From Candidatus Stoquefichus sp. SB1 (GTDB lineage: Bacteria; Bacillota_I; Bacilli_A; Erysipelotrichales; Coprobacillaceae): a DNA stretch of 64,000 bases. Where the stretch lies: positions 192,172-256,171 of the forward strand of contig NZ_LN852694.1 of assembly GCF_001244545.1 (NCBI RefSeq). Reading direction: 5' to 3'. The notes beneath the pieces are model-generated. The model saw nothing but the letters and a program-made list of their open reading frames with translations, was not told the DNA's origin and made no database searches. Of the stretch, positions 8,615 through 20,518 are shown in pieces. A program made the position numbers and the translations under genes. Position 1 is the first letter of the stretch, and each line of letters starts with the position of its first letter.

Positions 8615-9928
8615 ATGAACAAATTAGAACAGATTATTAATGAAAAGTTAATGCCACTGGCTGAAAAGCTAACTAAGAATAATATCTTAGGGGCATTAAT
8701 GGAAGGTTTTATTAGAACAAGTCCTATTACACTAGGTATTGCTTTTATCACAATTATTGGGAATTTCCCAGTTCCTGGATGGACAGATTATTTAACAAAG
8801 ATTGGTTTGATGGAACATGTGAATGCGATTACCAATGGGGCAACAGGGGTTTTAACTCTTTATGTTATTTACTCATTAGCAATGGCTTATGCGAAACGTT
8901 TGCAAACAAATGAAAGAAATGCAGCAATTGTTTCATTGGCCTTCTTTATTATGATTATTCCACAAACAATCACAACAACAGTTATGGAAAATGGTCAAGC
9001 TGTTGAAAGTGTTGTCAATGCTTTGAAACTTGATTATTTAGGTGGACAAGGTTTATTTATTGGAATGATTGTTGCTTTGGTAGTGACAAAATTATACGCA
9101 TATCTTTCAAGTAAAAACTTATCATTTCAATTACCAGATAGTGTACCACCAATGGTATCACAATCATTATCACCAGTTTTTGTCGTCACAATTATCTTTG
9201 TTTTGGCTTTTGCCATCAGAGTTGGATTTAGTTATACACCAGCCGGAGATATTATTAATTTCTTTGTACAAGTGATTAATGCACCATTGAATTCAATGGT
9301 AGCTAGTCCAATTTCAATTATCATTATTATGGGATTATTAGCTATTCTTTGGTTCTTTGGTATTCATAATGCTGTTTTACAAGGACCACTAGGGGTCATT
9401 AGTTTAACAATGGTCATGGGAAATATTACAGCGTTTCAAAACAATCAAGAACTTCCTTATTTATTACCATCTGTTATTTATGGTGGAATGATGGCATCAG
9501 GCTTTATGGGAATTGTCATTGGATCGATGTTTAAAGCGAAATCAGCCAAGTTTAAACAATTAGCAAAATTATCTTTCATTCCATCTTTGTTTAATATCAC
9601 AGAACCGATTATGTTTGGTATGCCTATTATTATGAATCCAATGTTTATGATTCCACAGTGTTTCACTCAAATTATATGTGGATTTGTGACTTGGGGATTA
9701 GCCGCAACTGTTTTACCCATTACATTGAATCCATTTATGTCACTTTTGCCTTGGACAACACCAATATTTATCAAAATGCCATTAGCAGGTGGACTGAATT
9801 ACGCCATTATTATGGTTGTTTGTTTTGTGATTACATTCTTGATGTGGTATCCGTTTTTAAAGGTCGCTGATCGTCATGAATATGAATTAGAAAAGGCGAA
9901 TGAAGAAGCACATGTCATTTCAGAATAA
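8615..9928 (+). CDS. PTS EIIC, lactose/cellobiose type
   Basis: The ATG at 8615 follows AGAAAGGA with 8-base spacing; the upstream ATG at 8561 has no ribosome site. The 437-aa integral membrane protein starts 'MNKLEQIINEKLMPLAEKL', as CelB/LacE-type EIIC proteins do. It contains the long hydrophobic segments and the loop 'FNITEPIMFGMPIIMNP' conserved around the sugar site of this family. It would translocate and phosphorylate a beta-glucoside or similar sugar. No EIIA or EIIB gene accompanies it, so it must borrow partners encoded elsewhere. It is the first gene of the second AraC-linked operon. Confidence 0.92.
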   Translation: MNKLEQIINEKLMPLAEKLTKNNILGALMEGFIRTSPITLGIAFITIIGNFPVPGWTDYLTKIGLMEHVNAITNGATGVLTLYVIYSLAMAYAKRLQTNERNAAIVSLAFFIMIIPQTITTTVMENGQAVESVVNALKLDYLGGQGLFIGMIVALVVTKLYAYLSSKNLSFQLPDSVPPMVSQSLSPVFVVTIIFVLAFAIRVGFSYTPAGDIINFFVQVINAPLNSMVASPISIIIIMGLLAILWFFGIHNAVLQGPLGVISLTMVMGNITAFQNNQELPYLLPSVIYGGMMASGFMGIVIGSMFKAKSAKFKQLAKLSFIPSLFNITEPIMFGMPIIMNPMFMIPQCFTQIICGFVTWGLAATVLPITLNPFMSLLPWTTPIFIKMPLAGGLNYAIIMVVCFVITFLMWYPFLKVADRHEYELEKANEEAHVISE

Positions 9929-10984
9929 TCAATGGGTGACATGGTGGAGTCGTGCGCAACGAGGCTTAAGACTGCTCTCTCAAAAATGTCCGCAGCACCA
10001 TACCATTTATCTAAAAGAAATACCCAAAAGTCAAAAGATAAGATTAAGATTTGCAGCTTTTTATGATACCCAATCCATAACAATACAAAATGTTTATTGT
10101 TATGAAAAAGGAAAATCAAAAAAATATCCCATAACTTTTAAGACTCAACAAACATATCAATTAACATCACAGAGTTCTATATGGAGTGATGCATTAGATC
10201 TTAACTATATCAATCAGTCTCATTTGGTCATTGAGTATGATATTCTTAGTGACGAAGGATATACTTGTGCATCGGGCTTTGAATCAAAGGATTATGATGT
10301 ATTTGTAGCTTCTGCAAATCAGATTTATGGATTATGCAGTTTAGAATTACTTGGCTCTTCGTTAAAAGGATGTCTTTGTGCTTTTGGTGATTCAATTGTT
10401 GAACAGGGTCATTATACAAGCATCTTACAAGAAAAAGCATTGACAAAAGGATACAGTTTTATCCAATTAGGTTTAAGTGGAAATCGGTTATTAAGACAAT
10501 TAGAGGCTGTTGATTTATATGGTAGGAATTATACAAATATAACAATTGATAAACAATGTTTTGGAATTGCAGGTATTGAACGTTTTCAAAGAGAAGCTTT
10601 AGAATGTCATCAAATAAAACAAATCATGATTGCGATTGGTATTAATGATCTTTATCAGCCAGGAACATTCTGTGCACAAATAAGTGAATTACCAGAGATT
10701 GAAGAGATGAAAAAGGGATATCTGTTATTAAAAAATATGATTTCAGATATTCCAGCATTATGGTGTGGCATAACACCATTTATAGGAAATTCAGATTGGA
10801 CATTACCAAAAGAAAAGATACGTTTACAAATAAATGAATGGATTGAATATGCATTTATAAATAGTATCAATTTTGATGATTTACTGTTAGATGATCAAAA
10901 CCAATACATTCAAGAAAATCATATAGGTGATTATTTACATCCTAGTGAAATAGGTGGAAATAAAATGGCAAAGGAGATGAGTCA

Positions 10985-11000
<16 letters not shown>
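9900..11000 (+). CDS. SGNH/GDSL hydrolase (carbohydrate-esterase-like)
   Basis: 366 aa. The start overlaps the EIIC gene by 29 bases; a second ATG at 9912 is equally possible since neither has a strong ribosome site. After an N-terminal beta-rich part ('WVTWWSRAQRGLRL' to 'LGSSLKG', about 1-155) comes an SGNH domain: 'AFGDSIVEQGHY' (nucleophile Ser), 'LSGNRLLRQ', 'IAIGINDLYQPG' and the final Asp/His 'DYLHPSEIGG'. This layout matches secreted-type deacylases, but no signal peptide is seen, so it probably works in the cytoplasm on imported sugars. It is embedded in the PTS/GH1 operon. Confidence 0.85.
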
Positions 11001-14247
<3,247 letters not shown>

Positions 14248-14260
<13 letters not shown>

Positions 14261-14284
14261 AGAGAAGTTTCTTGCTTTTTCTTT
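14248..14284 (+). terminator. Intrinsic terminator
   Basis: AGTAAGAGAC pairs with GTTTCTTGCT (two G-U pairs), followed by TTTTTCTTTT. It ends the PTS/GH1 operon before the rpiR pair. Confidence 0.8.
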
Positions 14285-14350
14285 TGCTAAAAATGACATA
14301 TATATGTACATATCTTTATGGTATAATAGAAATAATTGGGAGGAATGACA

Positions 14351-15139
14351 ATGCGTTTAGAGGAATTGGTTAATAAAAATTATAATCAATTAAATGAAAA
14401 TGATTTATATATCTGGCAATATATTTCTGCTCATCGTAAAGAATGTGAAAAGTTATCAATTGATGATTTAGCATTACGATGTCATGTATCACGAACAACC
14501 ATTATGCGATTTGCCCAAAGATTAGGGTTAAAGGGATATACAGAATTAAAGGTCTATTTACGTATTGATAATCAAAATCATCAACATCAGCAAACTGGGT
14601 TAGAGTTAGTTTATCGAACATATCATGAATATATGGATATTATTAAGAAAAAAGATTTAACCCATGTTATTGAAATGATTGCGCAATCGGAAAATGCTTA
14701 TGTCTATGGAACTGGAAGTATTCAAAATAATGTGGCGGCTGAGATAAAAAGATCTTTTTTAGAGGTTGGAAAATTATTTTTTACAATTCAGTCAATGAAT
14801 GAGACATATGCTTTTGAAAGTATGATGACAAGCAATGATGTCATCATTATGATTTCTTATTCTGGTGAAAATCAGCAATTATTAGATTTTGCTAAAAAAC
14901 TAAAAACCAAAAGTGTTCCGATTATTGCTATTACTGCAACAAAAGATAATACTTTATCCCATATTGCAAGTGAATCTTTTTATGTGGATGTACCTAATAT
15001 TTTAAATCCACTCGGTCCACGTCATGAAGGATTAGTCAATTATTTTATTCTCATTGATTTTATCCTTGTCAAATATATAGATTATTATGAAAGGAAAATG
15101 AATAATGACAATCGAAGAACTCGTGAACTCTCACTATGA
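14351..15139 (+). CDS. RpiR-family regulator (HTH_6 + SIS), copy 1
   Basis: GGGAGGAA precedes the ATG at 14351, which I prefer to the upstream TTG/ATG codons. 262 aa: an N-terminal winged HTH ('LSIDDLALRCHVSRTTIMRF', about 35-55) and a C-terminal SIS phosphosugar-binding domain ('AYVYGTGSIQNNVAAEI', 'VIIMISYSGENQQLLDFA'). Such proteins sense phosphosugars. Its position just after the operon makes it a likely second layer of control over the GH1/ROK genes. Confidence 0.9.
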   Translation: MRLEELVNKNYNQLNENDLYIWQYISAHRKECEKLSIDDLALRCHVSRTTIMRFAQRLGLKGYTELKVYLRIDNQNHQHQQTGLELVYRTYHEYMDIIKKKDLTHVIEMIAQSENAYVYGTGSIQNNVAAEIKRSFLEVGKLFFTIQSMNETYAFESMMTSNDVIIMISYSGENQQLLDFAKKLKTKSVPIIAITATKDNTLSHIASESFYVDVPNILNPLGPRHEGLVNYFILIDFILVKYIDYYERKMNNDNRRTRELSL

Positions 15140-15884
15140 TCAATTAAATGAAAATGATTTATATATCTGGCAATATATTTATCATCACAAAAGAGAATGT
15201 CAAAAAATGTCTATACAAGAATTGGCTCATTCTTGTAATGTTTCACATACAAGTATTATTCGTTTTTGTAAAAAGATTGGTTTAGATGGATATAGTGAAT
15301 TAAAGGTTTATTTAAAATGGAGTCTCAATCGACAGTTTGATTTTGATAGTCAAATTATGCGTAAAGTGACTGATGAATTAAAAGGAACATTGGATATGAT
15401 GGGTAATCAGGATTTTGACCACTTGCTTAAATTGATTGATGAAGCCAAAAGAATATATGTTTATGCTACTGGAGAAGTTCAATTTCATGCAGCTCAAGAA
15501 TTTAATCGTGAGTTTGCTTATCGTCATAAGATCATGCATGTCATTGAAGGGAGAACTGAGTTAGACACTGTTTTAAATCGTGCAAGCAAAGATGATTTAT
15601 TTATTTTGATTTCATTATCTGGTGATAATGAAACAATTGTTTTACTTTCTAAAGTTCTAGAAAAGATGAAAATAAAAACAATTGGTATTGGAATTGATAA
15701 TGGCAATCTTTTATCACAGCATGTTAGTGAATATATTGGCTTTAAAACCAGTTATTTTCATACTGGTTTTCAAGATAAGAGTTATTGCTGTACAGGTCAT
15801 TTTTTTCTGATTGTTAATATGTTGTTTTTAAGATATTTAGAATATTGTTCATTAAAAGAACATCAACAATTTGTATTATCATAA
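15105..15884 (+). CDS. RpiR-family regulator (HTH_6 + SIS), copy 2
   Basis: 259 aa, starting inside copy 1 (35-base overlap) with AAGGAAA upstream. It is clearly a tandem duplicate: both copies contain 'QLNENDLYIWQYI' near the N-terminus. HTH 'SCNVSHTSIIRFCKKIG' and SIS motifs ('YVYATGEVQFHAA', 'LFILISLSGDNETI') are intact. The SIS parts have diverged more than the HTH parts, suggesting different ligands, or a heterodimer sharing operators. Confidence 0.88.
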   Translation: MTIEELVNSHYDQLNENDLYIWQYIYHHKRECQKMSIQELAHSCNVSHTSIIRFCKKIGLDGYSELKVYLKWSLNRQFDFDSQIMRKVTDELKGTLDMMGNQDFDHLLKLIDEAKRIYVYATGEVQFHAAQEFNREFAYRHKIMHVIEGRTELDTVLNRASKDDLFILISLSGDNETIVLLSKVLEKMKIKTIGIGIDNGNLLSQHVSEYIGFKTSYFHTGFQDKSYCCTGHFFLIVNMLFLRYLEYCSLKEHQQFVLS

Positions 15885-15892
15885 TTATGATA
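15877..15892. promoter_or_regulatory. 16-bp perfect palindrome
   Basis: TATCATAATTATGATA spans the stop codon of the second rpiR gene. It has no T-run, so it is a better operator than terminator candidate. Confidence 0.4.
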
Positions 15893-15898
15893 GAGATA

Positions 15899-15928
15899 TT
15901 GGAATAACATCAATATTTTTGATATAAT
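15899..15928 (+). promoter_or_regulatory. ridA promoter
   Basis: TTGGAA and TATAAT are separated by 18 bases, 33 bases before the ridA start. Confidence 0.6.
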
Positions 15929-15960
15929 ACACTATATAGAAAACAAGGAGGAAATATGAA

Positions 15961-16338
15961 ATGAAAAAAGTTATCAAAACAGATAAGGCTCCAGGAGCCA
16001 TTGGTCCATATAGCCAAGGAATTGATTTAGGAAATATGATTTTCTTTTCTGGACAAATCCCATTGGATCCAAAAACAGGAGAAATGCCAGAAGGTATTGA
16101 AGCACAAGCTAAACAAGCATTAGATAATGTCAAAGGTTTATTAGAAAGTCAGGGACTTGATTTTTCAGATGTTGTGAAAACAACTGTATTTTTAGATAAT
16201 ATGGATGATTTTGCAACAGTCAATGGTATTTATGCAGAATATTTTGTGGAACCATATCCTGCGAGAAGTGCAGTAGAGGTTGCAAAACTTCCAAAAGGTG
16301 CACTTATTGAAGTCGAAGTTATTGTCGCTAAGTCATAA
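15961..16338 (+). CDS. ridA: RidA family enamine/imine deaminase
   Basis: 125 aa, full length for the family, with AAGGAGG 9 bases before the ATG. The characteristic motifs are present: 'APGAIGPYSQG' at the N-terminus, 'FFSGQIPLDP', and 'YPARSAVEVAKLPKGALIEVE' split across the trimer interface, including the catalytic Arg in 'PARS'. It hydrolyses reactive 2-aminoacrylate-type intermediates from PLP enzymes in the cytosol. A two-codon ORF (ATGAAATGA) overlaps the start; this is probably incidental. Confidence 0.95.
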   Translation: MKKVIKTDKAPGAIGPYSQGIDLGNMIFFSGQIPLDPKTGEMPEGIEAQAKQALDNVKGLLESQGLDFSDVVKTTVFLDNMDDFATVNGIYAEYFVEPYPARSAVEVAKLPKGALIEVEVIVAKS

Positions 16339-16663
16339 TAGTGTTATATTGATAGAACGTTATGATGAATATTTAAGGGTGTATTATGCTGATGGACATA
16401 GTGAAATCGCTGATGAGGATATTCGTAGTTATATTAAGAAAAACAAAGGAAAACAAGGATATAAGAATCCTGTTTTGGTAAATTCACAATGGTTATATCC
16501 AACAGTGGATCAAAAAGATTATCTTTGTTGTTGGATAGATTTAGAACAGTTGGATGAAGATAATGAATTTTATATACATCTTCTCAGACAAAAAGGAATT
16601 TATCAAAAAGCAATCTCAATATACCTAAAGCAAAAAGAAAAAAGTTTCAAAAAAGATGATTGA
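16280..16663 (+). CDS. Hypothetical protein, start uncertain
   Basis: This frame overlaps the end of ridA and runs to a clear terminator. No good start is visible: TTG at 16280, GTG at 16298 and TTG at 16349 are the candidates, none with a proper ribosome site, so translation may be coupled to ridA. The conserved-looking part begins around 'LIERYDEYLRVYYADG'. The product is about 105-127 aa, soluble, and contains 'WLYPTVDQKDYLCCWIDLEQL'. No family recognised. Confidence 0.5.
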   Translation: MQNFQKVHLLKSKLLSLSHNSVILIERYDEYLRVYYADGHSEIADEDIRSYIKKNKGKQGYKNPVLVNSQWLYPTVDQKDYLCCWIDLEQLDEDNEFYIHLLRQKGIYQKAISIYLKQKEKSFKKDD

Positions 16664-16680
16664 AAACTCAATCATCTTTT
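16651..16680. terminator. Bidirectional terminator
   Basis: AAAAGATGATTGA and TCAATCATCTTTT form a perfect 13-bp stem with a 4-base loop between converging genes. Confidence 0.9.
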
Positions 16681-17518
16681 AAAGTACGATTAATGTAAAT
16701 AATCCCATAGCTAAGCAATAAGCAGAGAAATAATTCATTTTACGTTTATTAAGAATACTAAATAATAATTGTAATGCTAAATAAGTCACAACTCCACTAA
16801 TTATAAAAGCAATAAGATAAGGTAACCATAATGTTGTGAGTGTTGGGCTGGCTATAAAATCTTTTAGTTTTAAAACAATCGCTCCTAAGCTAACAGGCAT
16901 AAACATAAAGAAAGAAAAATCTCTTGCTGTTTTTTGTTCAAGACCACCTAACATACCACCAGTAATTGTAGAACCACTACGAGATATTCCTGGTAATAAG
17001 GCAACTAATTGGAAACACCCCATACGTAAAGCATCCCATAGATTTAATTTTCTTTTCGTTCTATTTCCTTTATATCCATATTTATGAATGAGCATTAAAA
17101 AGACGGCAGTCACTAATAAAGTACAACCTACAAGTTTAACATTGGAAAAAGCATTTTCAATATAATCATTGAGTAAAACTCCACCAATAGCAGCAGGTAT
17201 TGTCGCAACAATCAACAACATACAATAGCGAAAATCTGGGAGCACTTCATCTCTTTTGTCAGCTTTAAAAATATAACTAAAGAAAGACATGAAGAGTCTA
17301 GCTATATCTTTACGATAATAAAACATAATGGCTAATAATGAACCTGTATTCACAAGAACTTCAAAAGTAATATCGGTCGTTGGAAATGACCAACCAAAAT
17401 GTTGAAAGATACTTTTAAAAATAACCAAATGACCACTACTCGAAATAGGAATAGGTTCACTAAACCCTTGAATGGCTCCTAAAATTCCATAAACTAAAAT
17501 ATTTTGCAATAAATCCAT
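16679..17518 (-). CDS. uppP: Undecaprenyl-diphosphatase UppP/BacA
   Basis: 279 aa, preceded by GAGGGG. An integral membrane protein with the two diagnostic BacA motifs, 'EPIPISSSGHLVIF' near the N-terminus and 'LLPGISRSGSTITGGM' at mid-protein. It recycles undecaprenyl-pyrophosphate to the monophosphate carrier for cell-wall synthesis and contributes to bacitracin resistance. The first motif has PI where most homologues have LP, a conservative change. Transcribed alone. Confidence 0.95.
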   Translation of the reverse strand: MDLLQNILVYGILGAIQGFSEPIPISSSGHLVIFKSIFQHFGWSFPTTDITFEVLVNTGSLLAIMFYYRKDIARLFMSFFSYIFKADKRDEVLPDFRYCMLLIVATIPAAIGGVLLNDYIENAFSNVKLVGCTLLVTAVFLMLIHKYGYKGNRTKRKLNLWDALRMGCFQLVALLPGISRSGSTITGGMLGGLEQKTARDFSFFMFMPVSLGAIVLKLKDFIASPTLTTLWLPYLIAFIISGVVTYLALQLLFSILNKRKMNYFSAYCLAMGLFTLIVL

Positions 17519-17702
17519 AAGATAACCCCTCTCATATTGATATCAATCATAAATTGTTCACTTTATATGGATAAAAATGAAATTCATTTCATTGTTTTTA
17601 CTATATTCATTATATATGAAATTTCTAAAAAAACCTAGAAAGAATTATATTTAATCATTTTTAAGGAATACTAGACATAAAATAGAAAACAGGGGGTTAA
17701 AT

Positions 17703-18269
17703 ATGTTTTTAGTTAATTTTGTATATGATGATGAAGAGTTACTGGAACCCTATGAATGGCAAGATGATGATTGTTTTGAAGAATTTTATTATCTTCCTAT
17801 TTATCGTGTGACTTTAGAACAATTACATGATTTTATTTATGCCCAAATGTGTATAGAAAATTGTGAAGATACACATTTTATAGTTGGAGATGGACATTAT
17901 AGTGTTGTTATTGAAATAAAAGATCAAAGAATAGCACGTAGGGGAACCGTTTCATATGTTCAAAGAGAAATGATTAATCATATTATTATGTCTTTAGGAT
18001 TGACTTATTTTGAATATCGTATTATTGAAGAGGCTTATGAAAAAGAATTTGGTTTAACAAGAGAGGAAAGAATGAAGAAGATTTGTATTGAAGAAGTTAT
18101 TGATGAAATTTTTGTAGTTCATTATGAATTGTTTTTAGAGTTGTGTGATCAATTAAATATTAAGGAAGAAGGTCCTAGTGAACAATACTTAGCATTAAAG
18201 AATAAGATTGATAAAGGCTATTCTTCATTACATGAATTATTATATCGTGAATTGATTCAAAAACGTTAA
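17703..18269 (+). CDS. DUF3603/UPF0736 (YjbA-like) protein
   Basis: 188 aa with CAGGGGG upstream. Acidic and soluble. The stretch 'THFIVGDGHYSVVIEIKDQ' followed by 'YFEYRIIEEAYEKEFGLTREERMKK' resembles the YjbA/UPF0736 family of Bacilli, whose members end with a similar 'GLTRxER' helix. The family has no established function. This copy is shorter than the ~250-aa Bacillus proteins, lacking part of the N-terminal region. Confidence 0.6.
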   Translation: MFLVNFVYDDEELLEPYEWQDDDCFEEFYYLPIYRVTLEQLHDFIYAQMCIENCEDTHFIVGDGHYSVVIEIKDQRIARRGTVSYVQREMINHIIMSLGLTYFEYRIIEEAYEKEFGLTREERMKKICIEEVIDEIFVVHYELFLELCDQLNIKEEGPSEQYLALKNKIDKGYSSLHELLYRELIQKR

Positions 18270-18358
18270 ATGTTAAAAGAATTAGACATATTGCTAAAGA
18301 AATTTGCTAGGCAATCATGTCTTTTTTCTTTATAATAAAAGTACATTGGAGGGATATT

Positions 18359-18823
18359 ATGTTAGGTGAAAAATTAATGCGATTAAGAAAGAAACAGGGT
18401 TATAGTCAACAGGAAGTCGCAGATTTACTTTCAGTAACAAGACAGACAATATCAAACTGGGAATCTGAACAAGGGGTCCCAGGAATTGATAAAGCAAAAA
18501 TGTTAGCACAGTTATATAATGTGAGTTTAGATGATCTTGCTGAAAATGATGTAGAAGTTGTTACCAAAGAAAAAAGTTATAAAGATTTACATTTGCTTTC
18601 TTATTTAATTGGAAAGACTTGTATTCTTGAATGTTATGATAGTTCGTTATTATTTGATGCATCGAATAGTTCAAAAGTTAAAGTTATTGATGTCAATGAA
18701 GATTGGATAAAAGTTGAATATCAACGTACTGCATCACATTCACTCTTTAAAAAAGAATCAGTGATAAAATTAATTGATTTATCAGATGTCAATGGTTTTG
18801 AAATTATGGAGGATAATTTATGA
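18359..18823 (+). CDS. XRE-family transcriptional regulator
   Basis: I chose the ATG at 18359 because GGAGGGA sits 5 bases upstream. The 154-aa product has an N-terminal HTH ('MRLRKKQGYSQQEVADLLSVTRQTISNWE', written here as one HTH_3 block at about 6-34). A C-terminal beta-rich part of about 70 residues ('GKTCILECYDSS', 'VKVIDVNEDWIKVEY') resembles small RNA- or ligand-binding barrels. It is co-transcribed with the next gene by ATGA overlap. Confidence 0.85.
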   Translation: MLGEKLMRLRKKQGYSQQEVADLLSVTRQTISNWESEQGVPGIDKAKMLAQLYNVSLDDLAENDVEVVTKEKSYKDLHLLSYLIGKTCILECYDSSLLFDASNSSKVKVIDVNEDWIKVEYQRTASHSLFKKESVIKLIDLSDVNGFEIMEDNL

Positions 18824-19146
18824 GTGGGATTGGGATTATTCTGACACTTATTGTTGCTTGTTGTATTTTAAAAGAAGTTAAGAAACTTAATAAGAGTGAA
18901 GGTATGACAAAAGAAGAAATTATGGTAAGACAAATGTTAGCTGGATTGGTTCAACAAAAATGTGAGATTGTTATGAAAGAACCATCATGGCTTATCGATA
19001 TCCCTTATAGTGTTGAGGGAATTATAAAAGATATTGATGATGAATGGGTTTTAATTTCGATTCAAAAATCTAAAAAAGAAATATTAAAAATGTTACGTAT
19101 ATCAATGATCAAAGATGTTAAGGAAATTGGAGAAAAAAGTCATTAA
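18820..19146 (+). CDS. Small membrane-anchored protein
   Basis: 108 aa, ATGA overlap with the XRE gene and a GGAGG site. One N-terminal hydrophobic helix ('GIGIILTLIVACCILKEV') precedes a cytoplasmic domain that mirrors the C-terminus of its neighbour ('CEIVMKEPSWLIDIPYSVEG', 'DDEWVLISIQK'). The shared 'DEDW/DDEW' strand suggests that both carry the same small beta fold. It may tether or antagonise the regulator at the membrane; this is inference only. Confidence 0.7.
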   Translation: MSGIGIILTLIVACCILKEVKKLNKSEGMTKEEIMVRQMLAGLVQQKCEIVMKEPSWLIDIPYSVEGIIKDIDDEWVLISIQKSKKEILKMLRISMIKDVKEIGEKSH

Positions 19147-19175
19147 AGTCCTGTTTTTCTCCAATTTCTTTTTGA
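19123..19175 (+). terminator. Intrinsic terminator
   Basis: GAAATTGGAGAAAAA pairs perfectly with TTTTTCTCCAATTTC, followed by a T-rich stretch. The left arm lies in the end of the small membrane-protein gene. Confidence 0.85.
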
Positions 19176-19206
19176 ATTTAGAAAAGAAATTGATTGCATG
19201 TTAAGG

Positions 19207-19253
19207 TTGACAATGAGGATGATTTGCATATAATTAAACCGAGAGTTTAATTA
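19207..19253 (+). promoter_or_regulatory. TetR promoter with overlapping operator palindrome
   Basis: TTGACA (19207-19212) and TATAAT (19229-19234) are 16 bases apart. The palindrome TAATTAAAC-5-GTTTAATTA (19231-19253) overlaps the -10, as expected for autorepression by the TetR protein encoded next. Confidence 0.8.
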
Positions 19254-19267
19254 ATGGAGGGACAGAA

Positions 19268-19912
19268 ATGGGAAGACGAAAAAAACAACCTTGTTATATT
19301 CATAGAGAGAATATTGCAACATCTGCACATCAGCTGTTTATGAGTAAAGGAATTGAACAGACATCTATGAATGATATTGCCAAAGCAGCAGGTTACAGCA
19401 AGGCAACATTATATGTATATTTTCAAAATAAAGAAGAAATTATTGCATTATTGGTTCTTGAAAGTATGAAAAAGTTAGATGAATATATAACATCAGCACT
19501 TGAAAAAGAGAAGAAGGCTAAAGCACGTTATGAAATGATTTGTCAGTCATTAGTTCATTATCAGGAACAATTTCCCTTTTACTTTGAAATGGTACTTGAT
19601 GAAATTAATATTAATTGGCAAAAGAGTCATTGTGTGGCAGAAGAACAGGAAACATTTCGGGTAGGAGAAAGCATAAATGAAAAACTTGGACAATTTATCC
19701 AAGAAGGAATACAAAATGGAGAGTTAAGAAAAGATATTCAGATCATTTCTACCATTATGGCATTTTGGGGAATGTTATCAGGGCTTATTCAATTAGGAGT
19801 AAAAAAGGAATTATATATTAAACAAGAACTTCATTTATCTAAACAGAGTTTTTTACAATATGGATTTGATACATTGTATCGTTCTATAACTATGGAGGGG
19901 AAAAATGAGTAA
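19268..19912 (+). CDS. TetR/AcrR-family regulator
   Basis: 214 aa with GGAGGG upstream. The N-terminal TetR HTH is clear ('ATSAHQLFMSKGIEQTSMND' then 'AAGYSKATLYVYFQNKEEI', about 15-55); the rest is an alpha-helical ligand domain. It overlaps the downstream flavoprotein gene by 8 bases, and a palindrome overlaps its own promoter. It therefore probably represses this two-gene unit until an inducer, perhaps a quinone or other redox-active compound, binds. Confidence 0.92.
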   Translation: MGRRKKQPCYIHRENIATSAHQLFMSKGIEQTSMNDIAKAAGYSKATLYVYFQNKEEIIALLVLESMKKLDEYITSALEKEKKAKARYEMICQSLVHYQEQFPFYFEMVLDEININWQKSHCVAEEQETFRVGESINEKLGQFIQEGIQNGELRKDIQIISTIMAFWGMLSGLIQLGVKKELYIKQELHLSKQSFLQYGFDTLYRSITMEGKNE

Positions 19913-20480
19913 AAAAAGATTATTAGCCATTTTAGGTAGCCCACATCATAATGGAGCAACAGGAAGTCTATTGAATTATATTTTAAAAGAAGCAAAGAAA
20001 AAGGGATGGGACATTAATAAAGTCAATCTCTATGAAAAAGAAATTGCATATTGCAGAGGATGTAGAAGATGTCTGAGTACAAAGGAGTGTATTCAAAAGG
20101 ATGATATTGGTGAAATTGCTGAATTATTAAAAGAATGTGATTTGGTTATTTTAGCTGCTCCTACTTATTGGGCAAATGTTCCAGCTATTGTTAAAAATAT
20201 GTTTGATCGTTTACTAGGTGTTGTGATGGAGGAGACAGGTCAATTTCCTAAGCCTCGTCTGTCTTCTCAACAAAAATATTTTCTTATAACAGCCTGCAAT
20301 ACACCTTTTCCATTTTCATTTTTATGTGGTCAAAGTCGAGGAACAATTCGGGCTATGAAAGAGTTTTTTAAGACAGCTGGATTGAGTTATTTGGGAAAGA
20401 TTGTTTTGACAAATTATAAAGGTAATTTAAAAATATCTCAAAAATTAAAAAACAAAGTCAAAAAAATATTAGAAGAATGA
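19905..20480 (+). CDS. Flavodoxin-family NAD(P)H-dependent oxidoreductase
   Basis: 191 aa. The N-terminal FMN-phosphate loop 'ILGSPHHNGATGSLL' and the cysteine-rich 'YCRGCRRCLSTKECIQKDD' are those of iron-sulfur-flavoprotein-like reductases. 'APTYWANVPAIVKNMFDR' is the second flavin motif. It probably reduces quinones or nitro compounds. It is co-transcribed with the tetR gene, consistent with inducible detoxification. Confidence 0.88.
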   Translation: MSKKRLLAILGSPHHNGATGSLLNYILKEAKKKGWDINKVNLYEKEIAYCRGCRRCLSTKECIQKDDIGEIAELLKECDLVILAAPTYWANVPAIVKNMFDRLLGVVMEETGQFPKPRLSSQQKYFLITACNTPFPFSFLCGQSRGTIRAMKEFFKTAGLSYLGKIVLTNYKGNLKISQKLKNKVKKILEE

Positions 20481-20494
20481 AAGAAGATATGAAA

Positions 20495-20518
20495 AAAGGA
20501 ATCAATAATGATTCCTTT
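20495..20518. terminator. Bidirectional terminator
   Basis: AAAGGAATCA and TGATTCCTTT form a perfect stem with a 4-base loop between converging genes. Confidence 0.85.
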
